Notes under the pieces: generated by a model
Database searches by the model: none
What the model was told of the DNA's origin: nothing
The model's input: only the letters and a program-made list of their open reading frames with translations
Source of the DNA: Streptomyces sp. MP131-18
GTDB lineage: Bacteria > Actinomycetota > Actinomycetes > Streptomycetales > Streptomycetaceae
Assembly (NCBI RefSeq): GCF_001984575.1
Contig: NZ_LZNS01000001.1
Location: forward strand, 7,553,061 to 7,617,060
Reading direction: 5' to 3'
DNA: 64,000 nucleotides
Shown: piece by piece, positions 27,136 to 35,898 of the stretch
Layout of the letters: each line of letters starts with the position of its first letter
Position numbering within the stretch: the stretch's first letter is position 1
Made by a program: the position numbers and the translations under genes

Positions 27136-27711
27136 TTACGCCTCGCCGTCGGTCAGCGAGACGTCGTCCAGGCAGAACGTGTACGGGTCGGCGCTCCCGC
27201 CGATCTGGAACGCGAGCTGGGCCGCCGGGTCGTCGGCGGTCGCGGTGAAGGTGTGCGTGATGGGCTCGGCCGTCTCGGTGAGCGCGTCCTGCGAGGTGAA
27301 TTGCTGCTCGTAGGGCTCCGCCGCCTCCTGCACGTTGACGGTGATGGTGGTCGCGACCGAGGCGCTCGCGGTGTAGGAGAGCGTGTACTCCTGGCCCGCG
27401 ACCAGCGCGATGTCGTCCTGTCCGATGATCGCGTCCCAGGGATTGGTGGTGCCGCCCGGCACGTCGGCGCACAGGACGCCGTCGACGACGGTGCCGGGGT
27501 TGTCCTCGGTCCACCACCAGGGGGCGCCGGTCGCGTCGGAGAAGTCGCCGTTGACGACGAGTTCCGCGGCCGCGGAGGGCGGCTCGGCCGCGAACGCGGG
27601 ACCCGCCAGGGCACCGCCCAGGAGTGCGGCGGCGGCCACCGCGCCCAGGGCGCGGCGCCCTCCGCGGCGGGCGCGCGGCGTTCCCTCGGGCTCGTATGGC
27701 GCAGAAGTCAT
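27136..27711 (-). CDS. Secreted stand-alone carbohydrate-binding protein (CBM4/9-like)
   Basis: A 191-aa exported protein. The N-terminus has paired arginines before a hydrophobic stretch (RRGGRRALGAVAAAALLGG, about 16-34) and an AFA cleavage site, so Tat or Sec export is likely. The mature part is a single beta-sandwich of the CBM4/9 type: it opens NGDFSDATGAPWWW and ends CLDDVSLTDGEA. Such modules bind cellulose, xylan or beta-glucan and are usually attached to glycoside hydrolases; here no catalytic domain follows. AAAGGA precedes the ATG. A perfect CebR-type operator lies 78 bases upstream, supporting a role in cellulose use. Confidence 0.82.
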   Translation of the reverse strand: MTSAPYEPEGTPRARRGGRRALGAVAAAALLGGALAGPAFAAEPPSAAAELVVNGDFSDATGAPWWWTEDNPGTVVDGVLCADVPGGTTNPWDAIIGQDDIALVAGQEYTLSYTASASVATTITVNVQEAAEPYEQQFTSQDALTETAEPITHTFTATADDPAAQLAFQIGGSADPYTFCLDDVSLTDGEA

Positions 27712-27788
27712 GGTGCCATCCTTTCCGGCTGTTCCGCCGGTGTGGGGTGCGGAACGACCGCATGGGGCTGCTGGGGCTCCCCGTGGGG

Positions 27789-27802
27789 TGGGAGCGCTCC
27801 CA
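27789..27802. promoter_or_regulatory. CebR-type operator upstream of the stand-alone CBM gene
   Basis: TGGGAGCGCTCCCA, the same perfect palindrome as at 20159. It lies 78 bases before the CBM start, a usual distance for a repressor site. The divergent YigZ gene starts 181 bases away and is a less likely target. Confidence 0.82.
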
Positions 27803-27982
27803 TGCTCGGCCGGGGCCCGGGCGCCGTCAATGCGTCCGGGGCGTCATCCGGCGAAACATGCACGGAACCCGCGCGTTACCCGGCGGTGTGGCAGTCGCTG
27901 TGCGGGCGCGGCGGGGATTCCGGCGTGTGCCCTCGGAGCCCGCGCCCGTTGCCCGTGCCGGAGGGTTGCGTAGGGTGACGGG

Positions 27983-28609
27983 ATGCGCGACGGGTATGTG
28001 ACGGTGGCGGGCGAGGGCGTGCACGAGACCGAGGTCAACAGGTCGCGGTTCCTGTGTGCGCTGGCCCCGGCGGCCACGGAGGAGGACGCGCAGGCGTTCA
28101 TCGCCCGGGTCCGCGCCCTGCACCCCACGGCCTCGCACCACTGCTTCGCCTACGTCATCGGCGCCGATGCCGCGATCCAGAAGGCGGGCGACGACGGGGA
28201 GCCCGGGGGGACCGCGGGGCTTCCGATGCTCCAGATGCTGCTGCGCCGCGAGGTTCGATATGCCGTTGCGGTGGTCACTCGGTACTTCGGCGGCACGAAG
28301 CTGGGCGCCGGCGGCCTGATCAGGGCCTACGGCGGCGCCGTAGGGGCGGCGCTGGATGCGCTCGGCACCGTCACCAGGCGCCGGCTGCGGCTTGCGGTGG
28401 TCACCGTCGACCACGGGCGGGCGGGGCGGCTGGAGAACGACCTGCGGGCCACCGGCCGGGACGTCCGTGGGGTGACCTACGGCGCGGAGGTCGTCATCGA
28501 GGTGGGGCTGCCCGAGGCGGAGGCCGAAAGCTTCCGGGCCTGGCTGGCCGGGGTCACCGCCGGCGGGGCGCGGCTGGAGCTCGGCGGCGAGACGTACGGT
28601 CCCGGCTGA
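27983..28609 (+). CDS. YigZ/IMPACT family protein
   Basis: A 208-aa protein of the UPF0029/IMPACT family: SRFLCALAPA at the N-terminus, then ASHHCFAYVIG, DDGEPGGTAGLPMLQMLL, and VVTRYFGGTKLGAGGLIRAYGGAV, which are the family's conserved blocks. A C-terminal DUF1949-type ferredoxin-like domain follows. The eukaryotic homologue IMPACT modulates translation stress signalling; the bacterial role is unclear, with ribosome or nucleic-acid binding suggested. It stands alone. Confidence 0.92.
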   Translation: MRDGYVTVAGEGVHETEVNRSRFLCALAPAATEEDAQAFIARVRALHPTASHHCFAYVIGADAAIQKAGDDGEPGGTAGLPMLQMLLRREVRYAVAVVTRYFGGTKLGAGGLIRAYGGAVGAALDALGTVTRRRLRLAVVTVDHGRAGRLENDLRATGRDVRGVTYGAEVVIEVGLPEAEAESFRAWLAGVTAGGARLELGGETYGPG

Positions 28610-28722
28610 ACCCGGAAGCCGCCAGGTGGGCGCGGGGGGCCGGAGGGCCGGGGGCGGCCGCGGGGCGGCGGGCGGGCCCGAAGGGTCCGGAATAGCGGTC
28701 GGCGGTGTCGCGTTCAGCGGGA

Positions 28723-28738
28723 AGTTGAACAGTAAACT
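28723..28738. promoter_or_regulatory. Imperfect palindrome before the LLM oxidoreductase, possible MarR-type operator
   Basis: AGTTGAACAGTAAACT is an AT-rich 16-mer in GC-rich surroundings, with complementary outer tetramers (AGTT/AACT), ending 16 bases before the ATG. Size and composition fit a MarR or HxlR operator. No such regulator lies next to it. Confidence 0.35.
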
Positions 28739-28754
28739 AAGTGAGGTGGGCACG

Positions 28755-29882
28755 ATGCAGTTCGGAATCTTCACCGTCGGCGACGTCACCCCCGACCCGA
28801 CCACGGGCCGGACGCCGACCGAGCACGAGCGGATCATGGCCATGGTCACGATCGCGCTGAAGGCCGAGGAGGTCGGCCTGGACGTCTTCGCCACCGGCGA
28901 GCACCACAATCCGCCGTTCGTGCCCTCCTCGCCCACCACCATGCTCGGGTGGATCGCCGCGCGCACCGAGCGGCTGCTCCTGTCGACCGCCACCACGCTG
29001 ATCACCACGAACGACCCGGTCAAGATCGCCGAGGACTTCGCCATGCTCCAGCACCTGGCCGGCGGCCGGGTGGACCTGATGATGGGCCGCGGCAACACCG
29101 GGCCGGTCTACCCGTGGTTCGGCCAGGACATCCGCCAGGGCATCCCGCTGGCGATCGAGAACTACGCGCTGCTGCACAAGCTGTGGCGCGAGGGCGTCGT
29201 GGACTGGGAGGGCCGCTTCCGCACCCCGCTCCAGGGCTTCACCTCGACGCCGCGGCCGCTGGACGGCGTCCCGCCGTTCGTCTGGCACGGCTCCATCCGC
29301 AGTCCCGAGATCGCCGAACAGGCTGCGTTCTACGGCGACGGATTTTTCGCAAATAATATCTTCTGGCCCAAGGAGCACTTCCAGCGGCTGATCAGCCTCT
29401 ACCGCGAGCGCTACGCGCACTACGGGCACGGCAGCGCCGAGCAGGCGTACGTCGGTCTGGGCGGGCAGGTGTTCATGCGGAAGAACTCGCAGGACGCCGT
29501 GCGCGAGTTCCGCCCGTACTTCGACAACGCGCCGGTCTACGGCCACGGCCCCTCGCTCGAGGAGTTCACCGAGCAGACGCCGCTGACCGTCGGCAGCCCG
29601 CAGGAGGTCATCGAGAAGACCCTCACCTTCCGCGAGTCCTTCGGCGACTACCAGCGGCAGCTGTTCCTCATGGACCACGCCGGGCTGCCGCTGAAGACGG
29701 TGCTGGAGCAGCTCGACCTGCTGGGCGAGGAAGTGATCCCCGTGCTGCGCGAGGAGTTCGCCAAGGGGCGCCCCGCCGGCGTTCCCGGGGGGCCGACCCA
29801 CGCGGCCCGCGTGGCCGCCGCGGAGCGGGCCGCGGGCGACGACGACCGGGCGGCGTCCGCCGCCTTCGGGACCCGGGCCTGA
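28755..29882 (+). CDS. LLM-class flavin-dependent oxidoreductase
   Basis: A 375-aa bacterial luciferase-like monooxygenase. From the ATG at 28755 it reads MQFGIFTVGDVT, the usual first strand; TGEHHNPPFVPSSPTTMLGWIAART, GRVDLMMGRGNTGPVYPWFG, VWHGS and YGDGFFANNIFWP are typical of the FMN-dependent (reduced flavin) branch. A GTGAGGTGGG ribosome site precedes the start. The next gene encodes an NAD(P)H:FMN reductase, so the two form a two-component monooxygenase system. Substrate unknown. Confidence 0.92.
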   Translation: MQFGIFTVGDVTPDPTTGRTPTEHERIMAMVTIALKAEEVGLDVFATGEHHNPPFVPSSPTTMLGWIAARTERLLLSTATTLITTNDPVKIAEDFAMLQHLAGGRVDLMMGRGNTGPVYPWFGQDIRQGIPLAIENYALLHKLWREGVVDWEGRFRTPLQGFTSTPRPLDGVPPFVWHGSIRSPEIAEQAAFYGDGFFANNIFWPKEHFQRLISLYRERYAHYGHGSAEQAYVGLGGQVFMRKNSQDAVREFRPYFDNAPVYGHGPSLEEFTEQTPLTVGSPQEVIEKTLTFRESFGDYQRQLFLMDHAGLPLKTVLEQLDLLGEEVIPVLREEFAKGRPAGVPGGPTHAARVAAAERAAGDDDRAASAAFGTRA

Positions 29883-29931
29883 CGGCCCGGCCCGGCAACT
29901 GAGCAACCATGCGAGCGAGGAGGAGCAGACG

Positions 29932-30555
29932 ATGACGACCCACGGGCTCGTGGTGGTCACGGCCGGCCTCGGCCGGCCCTCCGCCACCCGGCTGCTGGCC
30001 GACCGGCTGACGGAGGCGACCGGCCGCCACCTGGCGGAGGCGGGCCGGGAGGTCGAGCCGACCGTGATCGAACTCCGGGAACTGGCCACCGACATCGCCG
30101 GACACCTGGTCACCGGATTCCCCGCGCCCGCGCTGCGCAGGGCACTCGACGCGGTCGGGAACGCGGACGGGCTCATCGCCGTCAGCCCGGTCTTCGCGGC
30201 CTCCTACAGCGGGCTGTTCAAGTCGTTCTTCGACCTCCTCGACCCCACCGTCCTCACCGGCAAGCCGGTGCTCATCGCCGCCACCGGCGGCACCCCCCGC
30301 CACTCCCTGGCCCTGGAGTACGCGCTGCGCCCGCTGTTCGTCTACCTGCACGCCACCGTCGTGCCCACCGGCGTGTTCGCCGCGGCGGACGACTGGGGCT
30401 CCGGCGCGAGCGCCGGCACGGACACCCTGCCCGCCCGCATCGACAGGGCCGCGGCGCAGCTGGCCGCGCTCCTGCCCGCCGCGGCGCGGCCGGCCGCGCC
30501 CGAGGAGCGGGTGGTCCCGTTCGAGCAGCAACTCGCCGCGCTGCGCCCGGACTGA
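29932..30555 (+). CDS. NAD(P)H-dependent FMN reductase (flavodoxin-like)
   Basis: A 207-aa flavodoxin-like protein: VVVTAGLGRPSATRLLAD is the phosphate-binding loop, and ADGLIAVSPVFAASYSGLFKSFFDLLDPTVLTGKPVLIAATGG is the flavin-contact region of the NADPH-dependent FMN reductase family (CE1759-like branch). It follows the LLM oxidoreductase by 49 bases on the same strand and should supply it with reduced FMN. Confidence 0.9.
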   Translation: MTTHGLVVVTAGLGRPSATRLLADRLTEATGRHLAEAGREVEPTVIELRELATDIAGHLVTGFPAPALRRALDAVGNADGLIAVSPVFAASYSGLFKSFFDLLDPTVLTGKPVLIAATGGTPRHSLALEYALRPLFVYLHATVVPTGVFAAADDWGSGASAGTDTLPARIDRAAAQLAALLPAAARPAAPEERVVPFEQQLAALRPD

Positions 30556-30683
30556 CGGGCGCCCGGTCCTGCGGTCCGCGGACGCCCGGCAGGGCCGCTG
30601 TCGTACCCCGGTGGCAGACTGAAACGCGTGATCATCGGGGCGGCCCGCGCGGCGGGCCCTGCGGAGCGAAGGGCGGGAGCGCG

Positions 30684-31829
30684 ATGAGGTTCCTCCACAC
30701 CTCGGACTGGCACCTCGGCCGCTCCCTCCACCGCGTCAGCATGCTCGCGGCGCAGGAGGCGTTCCTCGACCACCTGGTGGCCACCGCGCGCAAGCAGCGC
30801 GTGGACGCCGTGCTCGTCGCGGGAGACATCTACGACCGGGCCGTTCCGCCGCTGCCCGCCGTGGAGTTGTTCGACGACGCCCTGCACCGGCTCGCCGGCC
30901 TCGGGGTGCCCACCGTCATGATCTCCGGCAACCACGACTCGCCCCGCCGCCTCGGCGTCGGCGCCGGGCTCATCGACCGCGCGGGCATCCACCTGCGCAC
31001 CTCCCCGGCCGACTGCGGTACCCCCGTCGTCCTGGCCGACGCGCACGGCGACGTGGCGGTCTACGGCCTGCCCTATCTCGAACCGGCCCTTGTCCGCGAC
31101 GAGTTCGGTGTCGCAGCGGCCGGGCACGCGGCCGTCATCGGCGCCGCCATGGACCGGGTCCGCGCCGATCTGGCGGCCCGCCCCGCCGGGACCCGCTCCG
31201 TCGTCCTCGCCCATGCCTTCGTCACCGGCGGCGAGCCGTCCGACAGCGAACGGGACATCACCGTCGGCGGTGCGGCGGCCGTGCCCGCGGCCGTCTTCTC
31301 CGGCGTCGACTACGCGGCGCTCGGCCACCTGCACGGCTGCCAGCGCATCACCGACCGCGTGCGGTACTCCGGATCGCCGCTCGCCTACTCGTTCTCCGAG
31401 GCGGCACACCGCAAGACGACCTGGCTGGTCGACCTCGGCGCGCGCGGCGAGGTGCGCGCCGAGCGCGTCGACTGCCCCGTGCCGCGCCCCCTGGCGCGTC
31501 TCCGCGGCCCGCTGGACACGCTGCTCGCGGACCCGGCGCTGGCGCGGCACGAGACGTCGTTCGTCGAGGCGACCCTCACCGACCCGTCCCGCCCGGACGA
31601 GCCGCTGGCGCGGCTCGCCGAGCGGTTCCCACACGTCCTCAGCCTCCTGTTCGAGCCCGACCGGCCCGACGCGGCGCCCGCGACGTACGCGCAGCGGCTC
31701 ACCGGCAGGACCGATCAGCAGATCGCCGAGGACTTCGTGACGCACGTCCGCGGCGGCCTCCGCCCCGACGAGCGGGAACGGGCGGCGCTTCGCGAAGCGT
31801 TGCAGGCCGCCCGTGCCACGGAGGTCTGA
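30684..31829 (+). CDS. sbcD: Exonuclease SbcCD subunit D
   Basis: A 381-aa calcineurin-like nuclease. MRFLHTSDWHLGRSL, VLVAGDIYDRAVP, ISGNHDS and the later LGHLHGCQ give the phosphoesterase metal-binding motifs (DxH, GD, GNHD, GHxH). With SbcC it forms the Mre11-Rad50-like complex that cuts DNA hairpins and processes double-strand ends. sbcC begins three bases after its stop. Confidence 0.96.
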   Translation: MRFLHTSDWHLGRSLHRVSMLAAQEAFLDHLVATARKQRVDAVLVAGDIYDRAVPPLPAVELFDDALHRLAGLGVPTVMISGNHDSPRRLGVGAGLIDRAGIHLRTSPADCGTPVVLADAHGDVAVYGLPYLEPALVRDEFGVAAAGHAAVIGAAMDRVRADLAARPAGTRSVVLAHAFVTGGEPSDSERDITVGGAAAVPAAVFSGVDYAALGHLHGCQRITDRVRYSGSPLAYSFSEAAHRKTTWLVDLGARGEVRAERVDCPVPRPLARLRGPLDTLLADPALARHETSFVEATLTDPSRPDEPLARLAERFPHVLSLLFEPDRPDAAPATYAQRLTGRTDQQIAEDFVTHVRGGLRPDERERAALREALQAARATEV

Positions 31830-31832
31830 CCG

Positions 31833-34800
31833 TTGCGTCTGCACCGGCTGAGCCTCACGGCCTTCGGGCCCTTCGGCGGCACCCAGCACATCGACTTCGA
31901 CCAGCTCTCCGCCGCGGGTCTCTACCTGCTGCACGGCCCCACCGGCGCGGGCAAGACCTCCGTGCTCGACGCCGTCTGCTACGCCCTGTACGCCTCCGTG
32001 CCCGGCGCCCGCCAGGCCAGCCCGCAGTCGCTGCGCAGCGACCACGCCGCCCCGCACACCGCGACCGAGGTCGTCCTCGACCTCACCGTCGGCGGCCGGC
32101 GTCTGGAGATCACCCGCCGCCCCGAGCAGGAGCGGCCCAAGCGGCGCGGCACCGGCACCACCCGGGACCGGGCGCGCAGCCTGCTGCGCGAGCACGACGC
32201 GGTCACCGGCACCTGGCGGCCCGTCAGCCACTCCCACCAGGAGATCGGCGAGGAGCTGGGCGGGCTGCTCGGCATGAGCCGCGACCAGTTCTGCCAGGTG
32301 GTGCTGCTGCCCCAGGGCGACTTCGCGCGCTTCCTGCGCGCCGGCGCCGAGGACCGGGCCAAGCTGCTGGGGAGGCTGTTCGACACCCGCAGGTTCGCCA
32401 CGGCGGAGGCCCGCCTCGCCGAGCTGCGCGCCGAGGCGGTGCAGCGCGTCCGCACCGGGGACGAACGGCTGCTGGCCACCGCGCACCGCATCCAGCAGGC
32501 CGCGGCCCCGCTGCCGGGCGAGCCGGCCGGTCCCGAGGACGCGGCGCCCGGTGACCCGCATCTCGCCGACGCCGTCCTCGCGTTCGCCGCCCGGGCCCGC
32601 TGCACCGCCCGCGAGCGCCGCGACATCGCCGCCGCCGCACTGCGCGCCGCCGAGGCCGCCCACGCCACCGCGCAGCGGGCCCACGCCGACACCGCCGAGC
32701 GGGCCAGGCTCCAGCGGTCCCACGCCGAGGCCACGACGCGCGCCGCCGCCCTCGCCGCGCGCCGCGCCGCGCACGAGGCCGACCGGCTGCTGCTGGAGCG
32801 GGCCCGCGCCGCCGACACCGTCGCCCCGGCGCTGCGTCTGCGCGACGCCGCGGAGGCCGAGCACCGCGCCGCCGCGCGCGCCGAGCGCGAGGCCCGCGCC
32901 TGGCTGCCGGCCGGGCTGGCCGACAGCCCCGCCGCCGTGCTCGCCGGGCGCGAGCGCGGGGCGCGGGAGCGGCTCGGCGCCCTCGCCGCGGCCCGGCACG
33001 CGGAGGAGCGCGCCCGCGCGATCGGCGCCGAGCTGACCTCGCTCGCGCAGGAGGGCGAGGAGGCGCAGCGCATGCTCGACGCGGCGGAACGGCGCCTGCT
33101 GCCGTGGCCCGAGGAGCAGGCGCGGCTGCGGCAGGCCGCCGAGGCGGCCAGGGACGTCGGCGCGCGCGCCGGGCGCACCGAGGCGCTGCTCGCGCCGGCG
33201 GAGCGGCGCCTCGCCGCCGCCGGGCGCCGCGACGAGCTGGGCGCCGCCCTCCGCGGTGCCGAGGGGGACCTGCTGACCGCCCGCGAGCGGGCCGCCGACG
33301 CCTACGCGCACTGGCTGGACCTCAAGGACGCCAGGCTGCGTGGCATCGCGGCCGAGCTGGCGGCGGGCCTGGCACCCGGCGAGCCCTGCGCGGTGTGCGG
33401 CTCGGCCGACCACCCGCGCCCGGCCCTGCCCGCCGCCGGGCACGTCGACCGCGCCGCGGAGGAGGCCGCGCTGGCCGCTCACCGCGCCGCGGAGCAGCAC
33501 CGGGCCGCGGCCGAGCAGCGCCTCGCCGCCGTCCGCGAGGAGCAGGCCGCGGCCGGTGCCGCCGCGGGCGAGGAGCCCACCGGCGAGCTGGCCGTGGTCG
33601 TCGAGGAGCTGCGCGCCGAGCACGCCGCCGCGCTGCGCGCCGCCGGCGGCGAGCCCGCCGCGCGCGCCGCCCTGGCGGCCGCGGAGCGCGAGCACGAGGC
33701 GGTGCTCGCCACCCGCCAGGACGTGCAGCGCCGGGTGGCCGCGCTGGCGTCGCGGCGCGACGCGCTGCGCGCCGAGCACGCCGCCGCGACCCGCGAGACC
33801 GACCGCGCCCGCGAGGGCGCCGCGGACGTCGCCGGGCGCGCGGCCCAACTCGCCCGCGACGCCGAGGTCCTGGCCGCGGCCACCGCCGCGGCCCGCGCCG
33901 CGGAGGAGACCGCCGACCGGCTCAAACAGGCCGACGGCCGCGCCGCGGACGCCGCGTTCCGCGCCGGTTTCGACACCACGCGCGCGGCGGTCGCCGCCCT
34001 GCTCGACGGCGCGGCGCAGCGGGACGCGCAGCGCCGCCTCGACGCGTGGCAGGCCGAGGAGGCGTCCCTCGCGGCCGTCCTCGGTGACGCCCGCGTCGCC
34101 GCCGCGGCGGCTCTGCCGCCCGCCGATCCGGCCGCCGCGGAGGAGTGCCTCGCCGCGGCCACCCGGCGCCTGCGCGCCGCGTCGGCGGCCGAGGCCGCCG
34201 CGGCCACGCGCTGCGCCGACCTCGATGCCCTGTCCGCGCGCGCGACCGCGGACGCCGCGGCGCTCGCACCGCTGCGCGCGGGGAGCAGGCACATCACCCG
34301 CCTGGCGGGCCTGACCGCGGGCACCTCCCCGGAGAACGAGTACCGGATGCGGCTCGAGACCTACGTACTGGCCGCCCGGCTCGAGCAGGTCGCGGCCGTC
34401 GCCAGCGTCCGCCTGCACCGCATGTCCGCCGGGCGGTACGCCCTGGTCCATTCCGACGCCAGGGCGGGCCGGGCCCGTTCCGGTCTCGGGCTGCACGTCC
34501 TCGACGCCTGGACGGGGCGCACCCGCGACACGGCGACGCTCTCCGGCGGTGAGTCGTTCTTCGTGTCCCTCGCGCTGGCCCTCGGGCTGGCCGACGTGGT
34601 CGCCGAGGAGTCGGGCGGCCAGCGGCTCGACACGCTCTTCATCGACGAGGGTTTCGGCAGCCTCGACGAGCAGTCCCTCGACGAAGTGCTCGACGTGCTG
34701 GACTCGTTGCGCGAGCACGACCGCAGCGTGGCCATCGTCAGCCACGTGCCCGACCTGCGGGCCCGGATTCCCGCCCAGCTCCAGGTGGTCAAGACCCGGC

Positions 34801-34844
34801 AGGGCTCGACGGTCCGGCTCCGGACGGCGCCCCTGGGGCCCTGA
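31833..34844 (+). CDS. sbcC: Exonuclease SbcCD subunit C
   Basis: A 1003-aa SMC-like ATPase. It starts with TTG at 31833 behind a GGAGGT ribosome site that overlaps the end of sbcD, so the subunits are coupled. Walker A GPTGAGKTS is at 35-43; long Ala/Arg/Glu-rich coiled coils follow; the zinc hook is PCAVCGSADHPRP (Cys518, Cys521). The C-terminal lobe has the ABC signature LSGGESFFVSLALALGLAD and Walker B LDTLFIDEGFGSLD. Its 3' end overlaps the convergent Lrp gene by 56 bases. Confidence 0.96.
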   Translation: MRLHRLSLTAFGPFGGTQHIDFDQLSAAGLYLLHGPTGAGKTSVLDAVCYALYASVPGARQASPQSLRSDHAAPHTATEVVLDLTVGGRRLEITRRPEQERPKRRGTGTTRDRARSLLREHDAVTGTWRPVSHSHQEIGEELGGLLGMSRDQFCQVVLLPQGDFARFLRAGAEDRAKLLGRLFDTRRFATAEARLAELRAEAVQRVRTGDERLLATAHRIQQAAAPLPGEPAGPEDAAPGDPHLADAVLAFAARARCTARERRDIAAAALRAAEAAHATAQRAHADTAERARLQRSHAEATTRAAALAARRAAHEADRLLLERARAADTVAPALRLRDAAEAEHRAAARAEREARAWLPAGLADSPAAVLAGRERGARERLGALAAARHAEERARAIGAELTSLAQEGEEAQRMLDAAERRLLPWPEEQARLRQAAEAARDVGARAGRTEALLAPAERRLAAAGRRDELGAALRGAEGDLLTARERAADAYAHWLDLKDARLRGIAAELAAGLAPGEPCAVCGSADHPRPALPAAGHVDRAAEEAALAAHRAAEQHRAAAEQRLAAVREEQAAAGAAAGEEPTGELAVVVEELRAEHAAALRAAGGEPAARAALAAAEREHEAVLATRQDVQRRVAALASRRDALRAEHAAATRETDRAREGAADVAGRAAQLARDAEVLAAATAAARAAEETADRLKQADGRAADAAFRAGFDTTRAAVAALLDGAAQRDAQRRLDAWQAEEASLAAVLGDARVAAAAALPPADPAAAEECLAAATRRLRAASAAEAAAATRCADLDALSARATADAAALAPLRAGSRHITRLAGLTAGTSPENEYRMRLETYVLAARLEQVAAVASVRLHRMSAGRYALVHSDARAGRARSGLGLHVLDAWTGRTRDTATLSGGESFFVSLALALGLADVVAEESGGQRLDTLFIDEGFGSLDEQSLDEVLDVLDSLREHDRSVAIVSHVPDLRARIPAQLQVVKTRQGSTVRLRTAPLGP

Positions 34845-35280
34845 TCGATCGGCGCGGCAGCGGCGAGGAGTACACCACGCTGGTCGTCACCGCGCCCAGG
34901 CCGCTGATCCGCCCGGTGATCTCCTCCAGGTGCCGCATCGACCGCGCCGCGACCTTCAGCACGAAGCAGTCGTCGCCGGTCACGTGGTGCGCCTCCAGGA
35001 TCTCCTGGGTGGAGTCGAGCAGCTCGTGGAACGGGCGGTAGTTCCCGTGCGGGTAGCGCAGGCGCACGAACGCGAGCACGGCGAGGCCCACACGTTCCGG
35101 GTCCACCACCGCTGTGTAGCCGGCGATCACGCCCGCGTCCTCCAGGCGGCGCAGGCGTTCGGTGACGGCGCTCGCCGACATGCTCACCGCGCGGGCCAGC
35201 TCCGCGTAGCCGGCCCGTCCGTTCGCCTGGAGCGCGGCCAGCAGGCGCCAGTCCGTCGCGTCCGGGGAAAAGTCGGTCAT
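34789..35280 (-). CDS. Lrp/AsnC-family transcriptional regulator
   Basis: A 163-aa regulator: N-terminal winged helix-turn-helix (DATDWRLLAALQANGRAGYAELARAVSMSASAVTERLRRLEDAGVIAGYTAVVDPERVG) and a RAM/AsnC effector domain (LAFVRLRYP.., VTGDDCFVLKVAARSMRHLEEI). Members sense amino acids as octamers. The divergent rhodanese gene starts 93 bases away and is the natural target. The end overlaps sbcC by 56 bases on the opposite strand. Confidence 0.93.
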   Translation of the reverse strand: MTDFSPDATDWRLLAALQANGRAGYAELARAVSMSASAVTERLRRLEDAGVIAGYTAVVDPERVGLAVLAFVRLRYPHGNYRPFHELLDSTQEILEAHHVTGDDCFVLKVAARSMRHLEEITGRISGLGAVTTSVVYSSPLPRRSIRAPGAPSGAGPSSPAGS

Positions 35281-35373
35281 GGCGCTTGGTAGCAGGGAAA
35301 TCCCCGTCGAGGCAAGCCGATTGCCGGGGGATGTGCGTTCCGCCGGGCGGTATCCGTCCGTAGATTTCCCGCC

Positions 35374-35838
35374 ATGAGAGATCCGTTCTCCCCCGCGCCC
35401 GAGGCCGTCGGCCACTTCGCCGCCCGCCTCGCCTTCCACACCGACGTCGCCGACGTGCACGCGGCCGTACACGCCGCGCCGCGCGACGGCGGACCCGGCT
35501 TCGTCCTGGTCGACTCCCGTGCCCCGGCCGCGTGGGACGCCGGGCACGTGCCGGGCGCCGTTCACCTGCCGACCGCCCGCATTCCCGAACTGGCCCCGCG
35601 GCTGCTCGACCCTGCGGTGCCCGTCGTCGTCTACTGCTGGGGGCCCGGCTGCGACGGGGCGGCCCGCGCGGCACTGGCCCTGGCCCGGCTCGGTCACCGG
35701 GTCAAGGAGATGCTCGGCGGCTTCGAGTACTGGGTCCGCGAGGGCTTCCCCGTCAGGCACGGGGACGGCGCCCTGCGTCGCGCCGCCCCCGACCCGCTGG
35801 TCGCTCCCGAGGCCCCCGCCTGCCACGGCACCTGCTGA
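35374..35838 (+). CDS. Rhodanese-domain protein
   Basis: A 154-aa single-domain sulfurtransferase. FVLVDSRAPAAWDAGHVPGAVHLPT is the CH2A block, and YCWGPGCDGA is the active-site loop; the second Cys is the persulfide carrier. It is divergent from the Lrp regulator, which often controls such neighbours. In vivo sulfur donor and acceptor are unknown. Confidence 0.92.
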   Translation: MRDPFSPAPEAVGHFAARLAFHTDVADVHAAVHAAPRDGGPGFVLVDSRAPAAWDAGHVPGAVHLPTARIPELAPRLLDPAVPVVVYCWGPGCDGAARAALALARLGHRVKEMLGGFEYWVREGFPVRHGDGALRRAAPDPLVAPEAPACHGTC

Positions 35839-35898
35839 CGTCACCGGCGCGGAGCACGGGTCCAGGCCCGTGCCGCCGCCCGCCCGCCCGCTCGCCCG

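Noticed and set aside
30342-34745. A minus-strand open frame of about 1467 codons opposite sbcD-sbcC
   Set aside because: Repetitive Gly/Arg/Ala product with no motif; the plus strand encodes two complete, coupled nuclease subunits.
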